Shown piece after piece: positions 21,911 to 33,352 of a DNA stretch of 64,000 nucleotides (within the stretch, counting starts at the first letter, position 1; each line of letters begins with the position of its first letter). This DNA comes from an uncultured Candidatus Binatia bacterium (GTDB taxonomy: Bacteria > Desulfobacterota > Binatia > UBA9968 > JAJDTQ01). A model generated the notes under the pieces. The model had not been told where the DNA came from. It saw only the letters and a program-made list of their open reading frames with translations, and did no database searches. The position numbers were made by a program, and so were the translations under genes. Where the stretch lies: the NCBI GenBank assembly GCA_958295985.1, contig OY282432.1:3071001-3135000 (forward strand). Direction: 5' to 3'.

Positions 21911-23082
21911 GCCCGCCCCTCTTCCGCCTGCACCGCCTGGACAATCTTTTGCGCCGCATCCGCGATGGTGTCTGCGGCGGTCAGGCTCAGGTCCGACTCG
22001 GACAGCAGCGCTCTCCCCTGCTCCACGTTGGTGCCCTGCAGCCGCACCACCAGGGGCACGGTGACGCCGGTCTCCCTGGCCGCGTCGATGATACCCGCGG
22101 CGATGACGTCACAGCGCATGATGCCGCCGAAGATATTCACCAGCACACCGCGCACCTTGTCGTCCGAAAGCAGCAGGCGGAACGCCTGCCCCACCATCTC
22201 CTTGCTGGCGCCGCCGCCCACGTCGAGGAAGTTCGCCGGCATGCCGCCGTACTGTTGAATGATGTCCATGGTGCCCATGGCCAGGCCCGCGCCGTTGACC
22301 ATGCAGCCGATGTTGCCGTCCAGGGCCACGTAGGAAATACCCAGATCCGAGGCCTGGACCTCCCTGGGGTCCTCCTCGGCGACGTCGCGCAGCTCGGCGA
22401 TCCCGGGGTGGCGGAAGAGCGCGTTGCCGTCGAAGTTCATCTTGGCATCCAGGACGAGGAAACGGCCGTCGTCGAGTTGCGCCAACGGATTCACTTCCAA
22501 CTGCATGCACTCGGAGTCCAGGAAAGCGCGGTACAGATCCTCGAGCAGGGCTCCGAAGGCGCCGACCTCCTTGCCGGACAGCCCCAGCCGGCCGGCCACC
22601 CGGCGCACCTGGAACGCCGCGACTCCCACCAGCGGGTCCACCAGCTCGATGGTGATCGCGTCCGGCGTCTCCCTGGCCACCTCCTCGATCTCCATGCCCC
22701 CCTCGCGGCAGGCGATGATGGCGGGTTGTCCGGCCGCCGCATCCAGGACGACGCTGCAGTAGAGCTCCCGGGCGATCCGGGAGGCCTCTTCCACCCACAC
22801 GCGCCGGACGATGCGCCCCTCCGGGCCGGTCTGGTGCGTGACCAGAGGCTTCCCCAAGAGGCCCTCCGCGAACTCGCCCGCCTCATCCGCGGTCTGGACG
22901 ACCTTGACGCCGCCGGCCTTGCCCCGGCCGCCGGCGTGGATCTGGGCCTTCACGACGCAAGGGAACCCGATCTCCCGGGCCGCGGCCCGGGCCTCGTCCG
23001 CGGTGGCCGCCACCCGTCCGCCGGGCACCGGCACGCCGAATTGCGCGAGCCACTGTTTCGCCTGGTACTCGTGGATGTTCAT
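21907..23082 (-). CDS. sucC: Succinyl-CoA synthetase beta subunit
   Basis: 391 aa. The ATP-grasp domain begins [21 protein letters not shown], with [13 protein letters not shown] at 47-59 and the C-terminal ligase half with [16 protein letters not shown]. It ends in an ATGA overlap with sucD. Upstream lies palindromic repeat D, then mdh, so the TCA genes form one minus-strand series interrupted by a repeat. Confidence 0.97.
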   Translation of the reverse strand: MNIHEYQAKQWLAQFGVPVPGGRVAATADEARAAAREIGFPCVVKAQIHAGGRGKAGGVKVVQTADEAGEFAEGLLGKPLVTHQTGPEGRIVRRVWVEEASRIARELYCSVVLDAAAGQPAIIACREGGMEIEEVARETPDAITIELVDPLVGVAAFQVRRVAGRLGLSGKEVGAFGALLEDLYRAFLDSECMQLEVNPLAQLDDGRFLVLDAKMNFDGNALFRHPGIAELRDVAEEDPREVQASDLGISYVALDGNIGCMVNGAGLAMGTMDIIQQYGGMPANFLDVGGGASKEMVGQAFRLLLSDDKVRGVLVNIFGGIMRCDVIAAGIIDAARETGVTVPLVVRLQGTNVEQGRALLSESDLSLTAADTIADAAQKIVQAVQAEEGRA

Positions 23083-23122
23083 GATGCTGCGGCTGTCCCG
23101 GGCGGTGCACTTGCCCGGGCAC

Positions 23123-23143
23123 GGGCGGGTTCGAATCCCGCCC
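23123..23143. repeat. GC-rich palindromic repeat, copy D
   Basis: GGGCGGGTTC-G-AATCCCGCCC, followed by CCTGCA, between mdh and sucC, 40 nt upstream of the sucC ATG. The centre GGTTCGAATCC mimics a tRNA T-arm, but no tRNA surrounds it. Confidence 0.8.
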
Positions 23144-23200
23144 CTGCATCTCCTCGTCGTGCCTCGGAGGGTTTACCCTGATCGATCAGAGGACACCACG

Positions 23201-24151
23201 CTAGGCTTGCGCCAGCACCCGGTCCATGGCGCCCACGAGCTCCTGGACATGGGACAGGGACTGGTCGAAAGCACTCTTCTCCTCGGCGGTCAGGTCGATC
23301 TCGATGACCTTCTCCACGCCGTCGGAGCCGAGCAGGACCGGCACGCAGAAATAGCAACCCTGGACGCCGTACTCGCCTTCGAGGTAGGCCGCGCACGGGA
23401 GGACTTCCTTCTTGTCCTGCAGGTAGGCCTCGGCCATGCGCACCGCCGCCGACGCCGGTGCATAAAACGCCGAGCCGGTCTTCAGGAGCGAGACGATCTC
23501 TCCTCCGGCCATGCGCACGCGCTGTTCGATCTCGTCGAGCCGCTCGGACGGGATGAAACGGTCCACCGGCACGCCGCCCACCTGGCAGGTGCTCCGCACC
23601 GGCACCATGTCGTCGCCGTGGCCGCCCAGCACCATGGCGGTGACGCTCTCCACCGACCGGTTCAACTCCTGAGCGATGAACGTCCGGTAACGCGACGAGT
23701 CCAGGATCCCCGACTGCCCCACCACCTGGTTCTTGGGGAAGCCCGTCACCCGGCGGCACAGCGTCACCATGGCGTCCAGCGGATTGGTGATGACGATGAC
23801 GAAGGCGTTCGGGGCGTATTCCCTGATCCCCTGCGAAACCGAGGTCATGATCCTGGCATTGGTGCCCAGGAGATCGTCCCGGCTCATGCCCGGCTTGCGG
23901 GCGATGCCCGCGGTGACGATGCAGACGTCGGCGCCGACGATGTCCTCGTAGCGGGTGGTGCCGACGATGTTGGCGTCAAAGCCCTCGACGGGCGCCGACT
24001 GGAGCAGATCCAGCGCCTTGCCTTGCGGCAATCCGTCGACAACGTCGAAGAGGACCACGTCCCCCAGCTTCTTCAGGGCGCAAAGGTGCGCCATGGTGCC
24101 GCCGATATTGCCGCCCCCGATGAGTGCGATCTTGCGTCTCGAAATGGCCAT
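23201..24151 (-). CDS. mdh: Malate dehydrogenase (LDH/MDH superfamily)
   Basis: 316 aa. It interconverts malate and oxaloacetate with NAD. The Rossmann start [18 protein letters not shown], the substrate-binding segment [16 protein letters not shown] and the catalytic His in [10 protein letters not shown] are present. Type-3 malate dehydrogenases of this length share these motifs. It is 9 nt downstream of icd; between it and sucC lie repeat D and a degraded end of the inverted-repeat element. Confidence 0.95.
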   Translation of the reverse strand: MAISRRKIALIGGGNIGGTMAHLCALKKLGDVVLFDVVDGLPQGKALDLLQSAPVEGFDANIVGTTRYEDIVGADVCIVTAGIARKPGMSRDDLLGTNARIMTSVSQGIREYAPNAFVIVITNPLDAMVTLCRRVTGFPKNQVVGQSGILDSSRYRTFIAQELNRSVESVTAMVLGGHGDDMVPVRSTCQVGGVPVDRFIPSERLDEIEQRVRMAGGEIVSLLKTGSAFYAPASAAVRMAEAYLQDKKEVLPCAAYLEGEYGVQGCYFCVPVLLGSDGVEKVIEIDLTAEEKSAFDQSLSHVQELVGAMDRVLAQA

Positions 24152-24160
24152 GATCTCTTG

Positions 24161-25423
24161 TTACATGTTCGCCACGATGGCGTCGCCGAATTCCGAGCAC
24201 TTCAGCAGCCTGGCGCCGGTCATGAGCCGCTCGAAATCATAGGTTACCGTCTTCTGCGCAATAGTTTCCTCGAGACCCTGGATCACCAGATCGGCGGCCT
24301 CGTCCCAGCCGAGGTGGCGCAGCATCATCTCCCCGGACAGGATCACCGAGCCGGGATTGACCTTGTCCTGACCGGCGTACTTCGGCGCGGTGCCGTGGGT
24401 GGCTTCGAACAGGGCGTGCCCGGTGTCGTAGTTGATGTTGCCGCCCGGCGCGATGCCGATGCCGCCCACCTGCGCCGCCAGCGCGTCCGAGATCAGGTCG
24501 CCGGTGAGGTTCATGGTGGGGATCACGTCGAATTCATCCGGGCGCGTCAGGATCTGCTGCAGGAACGCGTCGGTGATGGCATCCTTGATGAGGATCTGCC
24601 CGTCCGCGGGCCGGCCGCCACACTCCTCCCAGGACACCACCTTGTCGCCGAACTCCCGCTTGGCCAGCGCGTAGCCCCAGCGCATGAATGCGCCCTCGGT
24701 GTACTTCTGGATGTTGCCCTTGTGCACCAGCGTGACGTTGCGCCGGTCGTGCTCCACCGCGTAGCGAATGGCCGCCCGGATCAGCCGTTCCGAGCCTTCG
24801 ATGGAAACCGGCTTGATGCCGATGCTGGCGGTGTCGGGAAAGCGGATGCTCTTGACCCCCATCTCCTCCCGCAGAAACTTGACGACCTTCTCCGCCGCGG
24901 GCGTACCCGTTTCCCATTCGATCCCGGCATAGATGTCTTCCGTGTTCTCGCGGAAGATCACCATATCGATCAGATGAGGCCGCAGCACCGGTGACGGCAC
25001 TCCCTTGAAATAGCGCACGGGCCGGAGGCAGACGTAGAGGTCCAGCACCTGCCGCAGGGTCACGTTGAGGCTGCGGAAGCCCTCGCCCACCGGGGTGGTC
25101 AGGGGACCCTTGATGGCCACCAGGTACTCGCGGATGACGTCCACGGTCTCCTGCGGCAGCAGGCTCGGAGGACAGTCGTCGCCGTAGACCGCATCGGCCT
25201 TCTCCCCGGCGTAGACCTCCATCCAGGCGATCTTCTTCTTGCCTCCGTATGCCTTGGCGACGGCGCCGTCCAGCACCCGCACCGCGGCCGCCCAGATGTC
25301 CACCCCGATGCCGTCGCCTTCGATGAACGGGATGATGGGGTTGTCCGGAACCTGCAGCTCGCCGTCGGAAAGTGAAACTTTGGCGCCTTCGGACGGTACA
25401 TTGACGTGTAGATAGCTTGCCAT
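24161..25423 (-). CDS. icd: Isocitrate dehydrogenase (NADP, dimeric type)
   Basis: 420 aa. It decarboxylates isocitrate to 2-oxoglutarate. [24 protein letters not shown] holds the substrate Ser and Arg residues; the Ser corresponds to the site phosphorylated by AceK in E. coli. [26 protein letters not shown] matches the metal and cofactor region. It is the first gene of the TCA series, divergent from the ccm operon across 313 nt. Confidence 0.96.
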   Translation of the reverse strand: MASYLHVNVPSEGAKVSLSDGELQVPDNPIIPFIEGDGIGVDIWAAAVRVLDGAVAKAYGGKKKIAWMEVYAGEKADAVYGDDCPPSLLPQETVDVIREYLVAIKGPLTTPVGEGFRSLNVTLRQVLDLYVCLRPVRYFKGVPSPVLRPHLIDMVIFRENTEDIYAGIEWETGTPAAEKVVKFLREEMGVKSIRFPDTASIGIKPVSIEGSERLIRAAIRYAVEHDRRNVTLVHKGNIQKYTEGAFMRWGYALAKREFGDKVVSWEECGGRPADGQILIKDAITDAFLQQILTRPDEFDVIPTMNLTGDLISDALAAQVGGIGIAPGGNINYDTGHALFEATHGTAPKYAGQDKVNPGSVILSGEMMLRHLGWDEAADLVIQGLEETIAQKTVTYDFERLMTGARLLKCSEFGDAIVANM

Positions 25424-25736
25424 GACTCTCCTCTGATCTTTGAGATTAGCCCAAGGGCCGGTGCCCTGTCCGGTATCGGGGGTGCTGAATCCGGGCGGTG
25501 GCCCAAGCCATGGATTCGACGCGGTTCCACCTGTCCGGGTCAGGTTGGGAGTGTGGTGTCGGTGTCAGTGTGGTGTCTTAACGAATCTCCAATGGGGAGT
25601 CAAGCGAGCGGGCTCCGCCCCGCCGCCGATGGGTTCCGCCCGCGGCGCGCATGCGATTTTCGGGTGAACCCGCTATATTGGCGGACTTGGGCCGCGTGGC
25701 GGAAGCGCGGGCCGGAGTTCGCGTCCGGAGTATCTC
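25424..25736. other. Divergent intergenic region, icd / ccmA
   Basis: 313 nt without a gene. It contains a degraded piece of the inverted-repeat element end (GTCAGTGTGGTGTC, 25561-25574), a GC-rich stretch, a CGGGT-GA-ACCCG hairpin and a TATATT hexamer at 25674-25679 that could be a -10 for ccmA. No good -35 partner is visible. The Shine-Dalgarno GGAG of ccmA is at 25727-25730. Confidence 0.5.
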
Positions 25737-26453
25737 TTGAGCGTGCGGATGGACAGGGTGTCGAAGGTGTACGGGCTGCTGTGGGCCCTGAGAGAGGTGC
25801 GGCTGGAACTCGCCGCCGGCGAGTGGGTGGCGCTGCTGGGGCCCAACGGAGCGGGCAAGACCACTCTCCTGCGGCTTCTCGCAGCCCTGGCCTATCCCAC
25901 CACCGGCGCCATCGAGCTGTTCGGGCAAGCACTCTCCTACGGCAATTTTCCGCTTCGGGGCATGATCGGGTTTCTCGTCTCGGGCCCCCACCTCTACGAC
26001 GACCTCACGGTCAACGAGAACCTCCGGTTCTTCGTTTCCCTGTACCGCGAGGACGCCACCTCGGAGGAGCGGGTAGAGGCATTGAACGAGGTGGGGCTGT
26101 ACGAAAAGACCGGCGAATACGTCTCGACCCTGTCCCTGGGCATGCGCTGCCGTCTGGCCATCGCCAAGTGGCGGCTGGTGAACCCCAGGCTGCTGCTGGT
26201 CGACGAGCCCTACGGCGCGCTGGACCCCTCGGGCGCCGACATGCTGAACCGGTACCTGGAATCGCTCTGCGCGGGCGGCGGCATCGTGGTGCTCGCCACC
26301 CATGACGTCCCGCGCGTCCTCGAACGGTGCTCCAGGGCCGTGATCCTGAACCGGGGCCGGATCGTATTCGACGAACCCCGGCGGGACCCCTGGGACAGCT
26401 TCCATGCCGCCTTCGACACTCTGCTCCCACCGGACACGGGCGGCACACGTTGA
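25737..26453 (+). CDS. ccmA: Heme exporter ATP-binding protein CcmA
   Basis: 238 aa. It is the ATPase of the CcmABCD complex, which releases holo-CcmE. Walker A LLGPNGAGKTTLLRLLA, a C-loop variant LSLGMRCRLAIAKW and Walker B LLLVDEPYGALDPSG are intact. The TTG at 25737 is chosen because a GGAG lies 6 nt upstream; GTG 25743 and ATG 25749 are alternatives. It heads an eight-gene plus-strand operon. Confidence 0.92.
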   Translation: MSVRMDRVSKVYGLLWALREVRLELAAGEWVALLGPNGAGKTTLLRLLAALAYPTTGAIELFGQALSYGNFPLRGMIGFLVSGPHLYDDLTVNENLRFFVSLYREDATSEERVEALNEVGLYEKTGEYVSTLSLGMRCRLAIAKWRLVNPRLLLVDEPYGALDPSGADMLNRYLESLCAGGGIVVLATHDVPRVLERCSRAVILNRGRIVFDEPRRDPWDSFHAAFDTLLPPDTGGTR

Positions 26454-27130
26454 CCGGCGCCTTGAGACAGGTCTACTGGCTTCTCTGGAAGGATCTCCTG
26501 CTGGAGGTGCGCCGCCGCGACAACCTGTTGTCGATGTTCTTCTTCGGCCTCTCCCTGCTGTTTCTCTTCTCGTTCGCCTTCGAGATTTCCAGTGAAAACG
26601 TGTCCCGCATGGCCCCCGGCCTCTTGTGGCTGGCGTTCATGTTCAGCGGCACCCTGGCCCTCGGCCAGCTCTTCCAGGGCGACCGCGAGAACGACTGCCT
26701 CGATGCGCTGTTGCTGGCCCCCATGGACCGGGGCGCCTACTACCTCGCCAAGGTCATCTTCAACTTCTCGCTGATGTCGTTGCTGGAAGTCTTCATCCTG
26801 CCCCTCTTCGGCATCCTGTTTCGACTGGACTTCTGGCATCTGCTGCCGAGCGTGCTGCTCTACACCCTGCTCGGCACCCTGGGCTTCTGCGTCGTCGGCG
26901 TCCTCTTCGCCGCGGTGACCTTGCAGGCCCGGGCCCGCGCTCTGCTGCTTCCCGTGCTGCTCTTTCCCCTGATGATCCCGGTGATACTGGGCACCGTCCG
27001 CACCCTCCAGATCATCCTGGGCGCAGGCCCCGCACAGGACCTCATCCCCTGGTTCCGCCTGCTGGTGGGCTTCGACCTGATCTTCATCACCGCCGGTTTC
27101 CTGCTGCTGGAGTGGGTTCTCGACGGTTGA
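26450..27130 (+). CDS. ccmB: Heme exporter membrane protein CcmB
   Basis: 226 aa with six predicted membrane helices. It starts QVYWLLWKDLLLEVRRRDNLLS, typical of CcmB, and pairs with CcmA. The frame has no ATG in the right place; a TTG at 26450 overlaps the ccmA stop as TTGA, matching the TTGA junction before ccmG. A second TTG at 26462 is possible. Without this start the reading frame would extend backward into ccmA. Confidence 0.88.
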   Translation: MTGALRQVYWLLWKDLLLEVRRRDNLLSMFFFGLSLLFLFSFAFEISSENVSRMAPGLLWLAFMFSGTLALGQLFQGDRENDCLDALLLAPMDRGAYYLAKVIFNFSLMSLLEVFILPLFGILFRLDFWHLLPSVLLYTLLGTLGFCVVGVLFAAVTLQARARALLLPVLLFPLMIPVILGTVRTLQIILGAGPAQDLIPWFRLLVGFDLIFITAGFLLLEWVLDG

Positions 27131-27162
27131 AGGGCTCGGATTTGCGGCTCGTTGCTCGTTGT

Positions 27163-27192
27163 TTGGGAACTGCCCCCCGGCGATGCTATCAT
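27163..27192 (+). promoter_or_regulatory. Possible sigma70 promoter before ccmC
   Basis: TTGGGA (27163-27168) and TATCAT (27187-27192) are separated by 18 nt in the 109-nt gap between ccmB and ccmC, the largest gap in the operon. A transcript would start near 27199, about 40 nt before ccmC. Confidence 0.35.
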
Positions 27193-27239
27193 GACACAGA
27201 GACGGTTCGGTGTCCGTCATTCCCGTTTCGTAGCAATCC

Positions 27240-27920
27240 ATGGCACGACGAATCCTCGGCACGCTGGCGCTCATCTTCATCTTGACGGGTCTGTACTGGG
27301 GTCTGGTGGAAGCCCCGCCGGACGCACGGCAGGGGGAAACCCAGCGCATCATGTACCTCCACATCCCGAGCATCCTGGTGGCGTACCTGTCGTTCTTCAT
27401 CGTGTTCGTGGCGAGCTGCCTCTACCTGTGGAAAGGCGAACGCCGGGACGACATCCTCGCCCACTCGGCCGCGGAGATCGGGGTGCTCTTCACCGCCCTG
27501 ACCATCGTCGAGGGCTCCATCTGGGGCAAGCCCACCTGGGGGGTGTGGTGGACGTGGGATGCCCGCCTCACGCTCACCGCCGTCCTGTTGCTGATCTTTG
27601 CCGCCTACCTGCTGCTCCGCTCGCTGGTCGAGGATCAGCGGCGGGCGGCCGTATCCGGGGCGATACTCGGCATCATCGGCTTCCTGGACATTCCGCTGAT
27701 ACACATGTCGGTGTACTGGTGGCGCACCCTGCATCAACCCCCTTCCATCCTGCGCCCGGACAAGGCGCCGTGGGACAACATCGACCCGGCCATGCTGTGG
27801 CCCCTGGGCGTCAACTTTCTGGCTTTCGGACTGCTGTTCTTCTACCTGCTGTCGTTGCGCGTCCACCTGGGGGAGGTGGAGGACGAAGCGCTTCGAAACA
27901 GGCTCCATGACGCATCGTGA
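27240..27920 (+). CDS. ccmC: Heme handling protein CcmC
   Basis: 226 aa with six helices. It loads heme onto CcmE in the periplasm. The tryptophan-rich heme motif reads KPTWGVWWTWDARLT at about 99-113. Conserved histidines include LHIPSI near 40 and IHMSVYWWRTLHQP near 156. The ATG at 27240 is used; only a weak ribosome site is visible. It is followed after 27 nt by ccmD. Confidence 0.95.
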   Translation: MARRILGTLALIFILTGLYWGLVEAPPDARQGETQRIMYLHIPSILVAYLSFFIVFVASCLYLWKGERRDDILAHSAAEIGVLFTALTIVEGSIWGKPTWGVWWTWDARLTLTAVLLLIFAAYLLLRSLVEDQRRAAVSGAILGIIGFLDIPLIHMSVYWWRTLHQPPSILRPDKAPWDNIDPAMLWPLGVNFLAFGLLFFYLLSLRVHLGEVEDEALRNRLHDAS

Positions 27921-27947
27921 CCGGCGGCTCTTTCGAGGCATGAGACC

Positions 27948-28094
27948 ATGGGACACTGGGGCTTCGTTTTTTTGGCGTATGGCATCGTCTGGGGCAGCAT
28001 CCTCATATATACCGTGCTGCTGAGACGGCGCATTCGAAGGGCCGCGGCGGCCCTTCGGACCTCTGCCCGGAAGGACGGCCATGAAACGGCGTAG
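27948..28094 (+). CDS. ccmD: Heme exporter accessory protein CcmD
   Basis: 48 aa, too short for most automated ORF lists. It reads MGHWGFVFLAYGIVWGSILIY and then a basic tail, RRRIRRAAAALR. The aromatic start, one membrane helix and Arg-rich cytoplasmic tail are the CcmD pattern; CcmD holds CcmE to the CcmABC complex. Its last 14 bases overlap the ccmE start. Position between ccmC and ccmE is canonical. Confidence 0.88.
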   Translation: MGHWGFVFLAYGIVWGSILIYTVLLRRRIRRAAAALRTSARKDGHETA

Positions 28095-28524
28095 ACGTTT
28101 TCTCATCGGCGGGCTGATCATCGTCGGGGGCCTGAGCTACCTCATCTACGGCGCCATGCAGGAAGCCGTGGTGTATTTCGTCACCCCCACCGAGCTCCGG
28201 TCCGAGACCACGCCGCCGGACCGGTTCCTCCGGGTCGGGGGCATGGTGCTGCCCGGCTCCCTCGAGCAGAACCTCGACCGGCGCACGTTCCGGTTTCGGA
28301 TAACCGACGGCCAGGAGTCCATCGCGGTGTATTTCCAGGGCGTGCCGCCGGACCTGTTCTCCGAGGGCAAGGGCGCGGTGGTGGAGGGACGGATCGGTGA
28401 GGACGGCGTCTTTCAGGCTTCCACGGTCATGGCCAAGCATGCCGAGGAGTACAGCCCGCACCCGGAAGGCGAAGACCCGGCAAAGAAACGGAGCTTCGTT
28501 CCCGCTCGGTCCACGGGCGCGTAG
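28081..28524 (+). CDS. ccmE: Periplasmic heme chaperone CcmE
   Basis: 147 aa. An N-terminal anchor (about 7-24) is followed by an OB-fold. The covalent heme ligand His120 is in VMAKHAEEYSP, with Tyr124 in the expected place. The ATG at 28081 overlaps ccmD. It delivers heme to CcmF. Confidence 0.96.
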   Translation: MKRRRRFLIGGLIIVGGLSYLIYGAMQEAVVYFVTPTELRSETTPPDRFLRVGGMVLPGSLEQNLDRRTFRFRITDGQESIAVYFQGVPPDLFSEGKGAVVEGRIGEDGVFQASTVMAKHAEEYSPHPEGEDPAKKRSFVPARSTGA

Positions 28525-28551
28525 CGCAAGTATTCGTGGACCAGGACACTC

Positions 28552-30509
<1,958 letters not shown>

Positions 30510-30513
<4 letters not shown>

Positions 30514-31079
30514 GTCCCGCGGCGCGAAGACTGCTGTTCACCCTCACCGGGGTGGGGCTGCTGGTGATCCTGCTGGGTTACGGGTTCTACCAGGACCCGC
30601 GCTATATCCCCTCGCCGCTGGTGGGGCGTACTGCCCCCGACTTTACCATGGAGCTGTTCGACGGTAACCGGGTGCGCCTGTCCGAGCTTCGCGGCAAGAC
30701 CCTGCTGCTGGATTTCTGGGCCTCCTGGTGCCTGCCCTGCCGGGATGAGGCGAGGGACCTGGAGGCGGCCTGGAAACGCCAGGGAGAGGACGTACTCTTC
30801 CTCGGCATCAACATCCAGGACAAGAAAGCCGACGCTCTGAAGTTCATCGACGAGTTCGGCATCACCTTTGCCAACGGACGGGATCCCGAGGGGAAGATCT
30901 CGGTGGACTACGGCGTCTGGGGCATTCCCGAAGCCTTCTTCATCAGCCCAACCGGACGGATCACCTACAAGCACGTGGGAGCGATTCCGCCGGCGCTGCT
31001 GGAGGCCAAGCTGCGGGAGGCCCGGCGCGACCTCGTCAGTGCCGACAGCGGACGAGGCGAGCATCAGGCCATACGATGA
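30510..31079 (+). CDS. ccmG: Thiol:disulfide oxidoreductase CcmG/DsbE (thioredoxin-like)
   Basis: 189 aa. An N-terminal anchor (about 8-25) is followed by a thioredoxin domain with Cys74-x-x-Cys77 in FWASWCLPCRDE. GVWGIPEAFFISPTGRI contains the cis-Pro region. It keeps apocytochrome cysteines reduced. The start is inferred as TTG 30510 (TTGA with ccmF), because no ATG or GTG suits the frame; the open frame extends backward in ccmF shadow. Confidence 0.9.
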
Positions 31080-32656
31080 AAATCGTAATCAGTACCGCAG
31101 CCTGGGCGCTGATCCTCATCTTTTGCTTCAACGTGTACGCGGACGAGGCGCTGGAAGACCGGGTACGTGCCATCGCCTCGGAACTTCGCTGCGTCGTGTG
31201 TCAGAACCTGTCGGTGGCGGACTCCCCGGCGGAGATGGCGGTGCAGATGCGCGGCATCGTGCGCGAGCAGCTCACGGCCGGCAAGACGCCCGACGAGATC
31301 CGGGCCTATTTCGTCTCCAAGTACGGCGAGTGGGTGTTGCTGGCGCCGACCGCCCAGGGCTTCAGCCTGACCCTGTGGGTCCTGCCCTTCGCGGTCCTGC
31401 TCGCCGGGCTTGTCTTCGCGGCGTGGTTTCTGCGCCGATGGAGCGGGCGTGTCCGTGACGAACCCGAGGGACCCCTGGATCCGGAGTTGCTGGAACGGGT
31501 CCGCGCCGAGGTTGCCGGTGAGGATTTCCCGGAGGGCCGCGGCCGGAACCCGCCGGACGACGAACAAACCCGCGTCTACCAGGACCTCCGGGAGCTTGAG
31601 TTCGACCACCAGGCCGGCAAGCTGTCCGCGGCCGACTACGAGGCCCTCAAACAACGCTACGAACGTCAGGCCGTGGGCGGGCTCGAAGAGTCCCGTGAAA
31701 GCGCGGCAGCGTCCCCGGAGCCCGAGATGATCCAGACCACCGATTCCAAGGGAAGCAAACGAACCTGGGTGCTGGCCGCGGGGGCCGCCGTGCTGCTGGT
31801 GGGCGGCGTCACCCTGGGACTGTTGCTGGGCCAGTCCCTCCGGCCCCGCACCTCGACGGAGGACAGCATCACCGGCGACTTCCTGACCGGCACCGGCCCG
31901 GGAGGCATCAGCCGTTCGCAGGCCGTGGAAGGACCCGCCGCGGCCTTGCGCCGGGGGCAAGAGGCCTTTCAGCGGAAGGACTTCAAGACCGCCATCGCGG
32001 CCTTCCGGACCGTACTGGGCCAGGACCCCGGCCACCCTCTCGCCAACGCCTACATGGGTATGGTGCTGGCCCAGGCCGGCCACACGGACTCCGCCCTGGC
32101 CGCGCTGGACCGGGCGCTGTCGCGGACCCCGAACCTGCCCCTGGCCCTGTGGGCCAAGGGCATGATCCTGTACCAGGAAGGACGCGACCCGGACGGAGCC
32201 CGGGAGCACCTTCAGCGGCTGCAGAAGCTTTTGCCGGCGGGAGATCAACGGGAAGCCGTCCGGGACATCATCGCACGGATCGGCCAAACGCCGAAGGAAG
32301 CGCCCAAGGCGCCGGCGGGGCCGCGTATCGAAGGAAGCGTCCGGCTGGAGCCCGGGCGGACGGCCGACGCCGGTGAACGGTCAACCCTCTACATCGTCGC
32401 CAGGGCAGCCGGAGCCGAGGGCGGCCCTCCGCTCGCGGTCAAGCGGGTCGTCGGGCCCACCTTTCCGGTCTCCTTCTCCCTGGGTCCCGGCGACGTCATG
32501 ATGCCGGGTATGGCCTTTGAAGGACCGCTGGATCTCAGCGCGCGGCTGGACCGGGACGGAGATCCCCTGACGCGTGAACCCGGAGAGCCGACGGGAGTCT
32601 ATGAAGAGAATCCCGTGAAGCCCGGCGCCCGGAACGTGACCATCCAACTGCGGTAA
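31076..32656 (+). CDS. CcmH-CcmI fusion cytochrome c biogenesis protein
   Basis: 526 aa. Residues 1-20 form a signal peptide, and Cys39-x-x-Cys42 in LRCVVCQN is the CcmH redox motif. A helix (98-117) ends the CcmH part. A cytoplasmic CcmI-type linker, YQDLRELEFDHQAGKLSAADYE, a helix at about 230-251, TPR-like repeats (about 285-390) and a C-terminal beta domain (about 415-526) with the ending of CcmI proteins follow. The two apocytochrome-binding factors are thus one polypeptide. ATGA overlap with ccmG. It ends the operon. Confidence 0.92.
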   Translation: MKIVISTAAWALILIFCFNVYADEALEDRVRAIASELRCVVCQNLSVADSPAEMAVQMRGIVREQLTAGKTPDEIRAYFVSKYGEWVLLAPTAQGFSLTLWVLPFAVLLAGLVFAAWFLRRWSGRVRDEPEGPLDPELLERVRAEVAGEDFPEGRGRNPPDDEQTRVYQDLRELEFDHQAGKLSAADYEALKQRYERQAVGGLEESRESAAASPEPEMIQTTDSKGSKRTWVLAAGAAVLLVGGVTLGLLLGQSLRPRTSTEDSITGDFLTGTGPGGISRSQAVEGPAAALRRGQEAFQRKDFKTAIAAFRTVLGQDPGHPLANAYMGMVLAQAGHTDSALAALDRALSRTPNLPLALWAKGMILYQEGRDPDGAREHLQRLQKLLPAGDQREAVRDIIARIGQTPKEAPKAPAGPRIEGSVRLEPGRTADAGERSTLYIVARAAGAEGGPPLAVKRVVGPTFPVSFSLGPGDVMMPGMAFEGPLDLSARLDRDGDPLTREPGEPTGVYEENPVKPGARNVTIQLR

Positions 32657-32703
32657 CGTCCCGTCCGGTTCATTCACACGCCCACGCTGGACGAGCACTC
32701 CGT

Positions 32704-32729
32704 GCAGGGGTTGGTTCAACCTGCCCTGC
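32704..32729. terminator. Hairpin between convergent ccmHI and flavin reductase genes
   Basis: GGTTG and CAACC pair around GTT, inside outer arms GCAGG and CCTGC with a 3-base bulge. It lies 48 nt past the ccmHI stop and 36 nt past the flavin reductase stop, a natural place for bidirectional termination, but it has no T-run. Confidence 0.4.
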
Positions 32730-32764
32730 TCATACCACTCGAAAAGAAACGCCTGAAAGACGGT

Positions 32765-33262
32765 TCAATCCGCTCCCGGGAGTCGCTGATACTTGCCCTT
32801 GAAGAACAGCAGCGGCCGTTCACCTGCCGCCTGCGCGTCGATGACCCGACCGAGATAGATGGTGTGATCGCCGCCGTCGTAGCCCTGAGTGACCGTGCAC
32901 TCGATGTACCCGATGGTCTGGTCCAGCAGGGGGATGTCGTTGCCGCTCATGTGCCAGGCGGTGTCCTGGAACTTCTCGATGCCCTTGGTGGCGAAGCGGT
33001 TGGCCAAATGCTCCTGGTGTTCCCCGAGCAGGTTGACGGCAAACACGCCGGTATCCTCGAAACAATCGTAGCAGTTGGCCTTCTTGTCGATGCAGACCAG
33101 CACCAGCGGCGGATCCAGGGAGAGGGAAGAAAAAGCGTTGGCGGTGATCCCGGTGGGGACCCCCGCCTTGTCCTTGGTAGTGATGATGGTCACTCCGGTG
33201 GCGAAATGCCCCATGACATGCCGGATCTCGCGCGCGTCCATGGTGCACGGGGTAACAGACAA
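32765..33262 (-). CDS. Flavin reductase-like FMN-binding protein
   Basis: 165 aa. The split-barrel flavin reductase domain begins DAREIRHVMGHFATGVTIITTKDKAG and continues GITANAFSSLSLDPPLVLVCIDKKA, the family's FMN-binding core. Such enzymes reduce FMN/FAD with NAD(P)H for a partner oxygenase; no partner lies next to it. The start may be ATG 33262 or 33241. It is convergent with the ccm operon. Confidence 0.9.
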   Translation of the reverse strand: MSVTPCTMDAREIRHVMGHFATGVTIITTKDKAGVPTGITANAFSSLSLDPPLVLVCIDKKANCYDCFEDTGVFAVNLLGEHQEHLANRFATKGIEKFQDTAWHMSGNDIPLLDQTIGYIECTVTQGYDGGDHTIYLGRVIDAQAAGERPLLFFKGKYQRLPGAD

Positions 33263-33337
33263 GCCGACGTGCTGTCAATCGGCCTTCGAGGCCAAGCTGT
33301 GAGCGCGCGAACGAACGCTTACCCTACCCTTCCACGA

Positions 33338-33352
33338 CGCCCGGGACGGGCG
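33338..33352 (-). terminator. Short GC hairpin after the ATPase gene
   Basis: CGCCC and GGGCG pair around GGGAC, immediately past the stop codon of the gene at 33353-35383. No T-run is seen. Confidence 0.3.

Noticed and set aside
23123-23143. A tRNA T-arm-like GGTTCGAATCC
   Set aside because: It is part of palindromic repeat copy D; no acceptor, D- or anticodon arm can be built around it.
26210-27400. A 396-codon minus-strand frame across ccmA-ccmB-ccmC
   Set aside because: Gln/Glu-rich shadow opposite three well-supported ccm genes.
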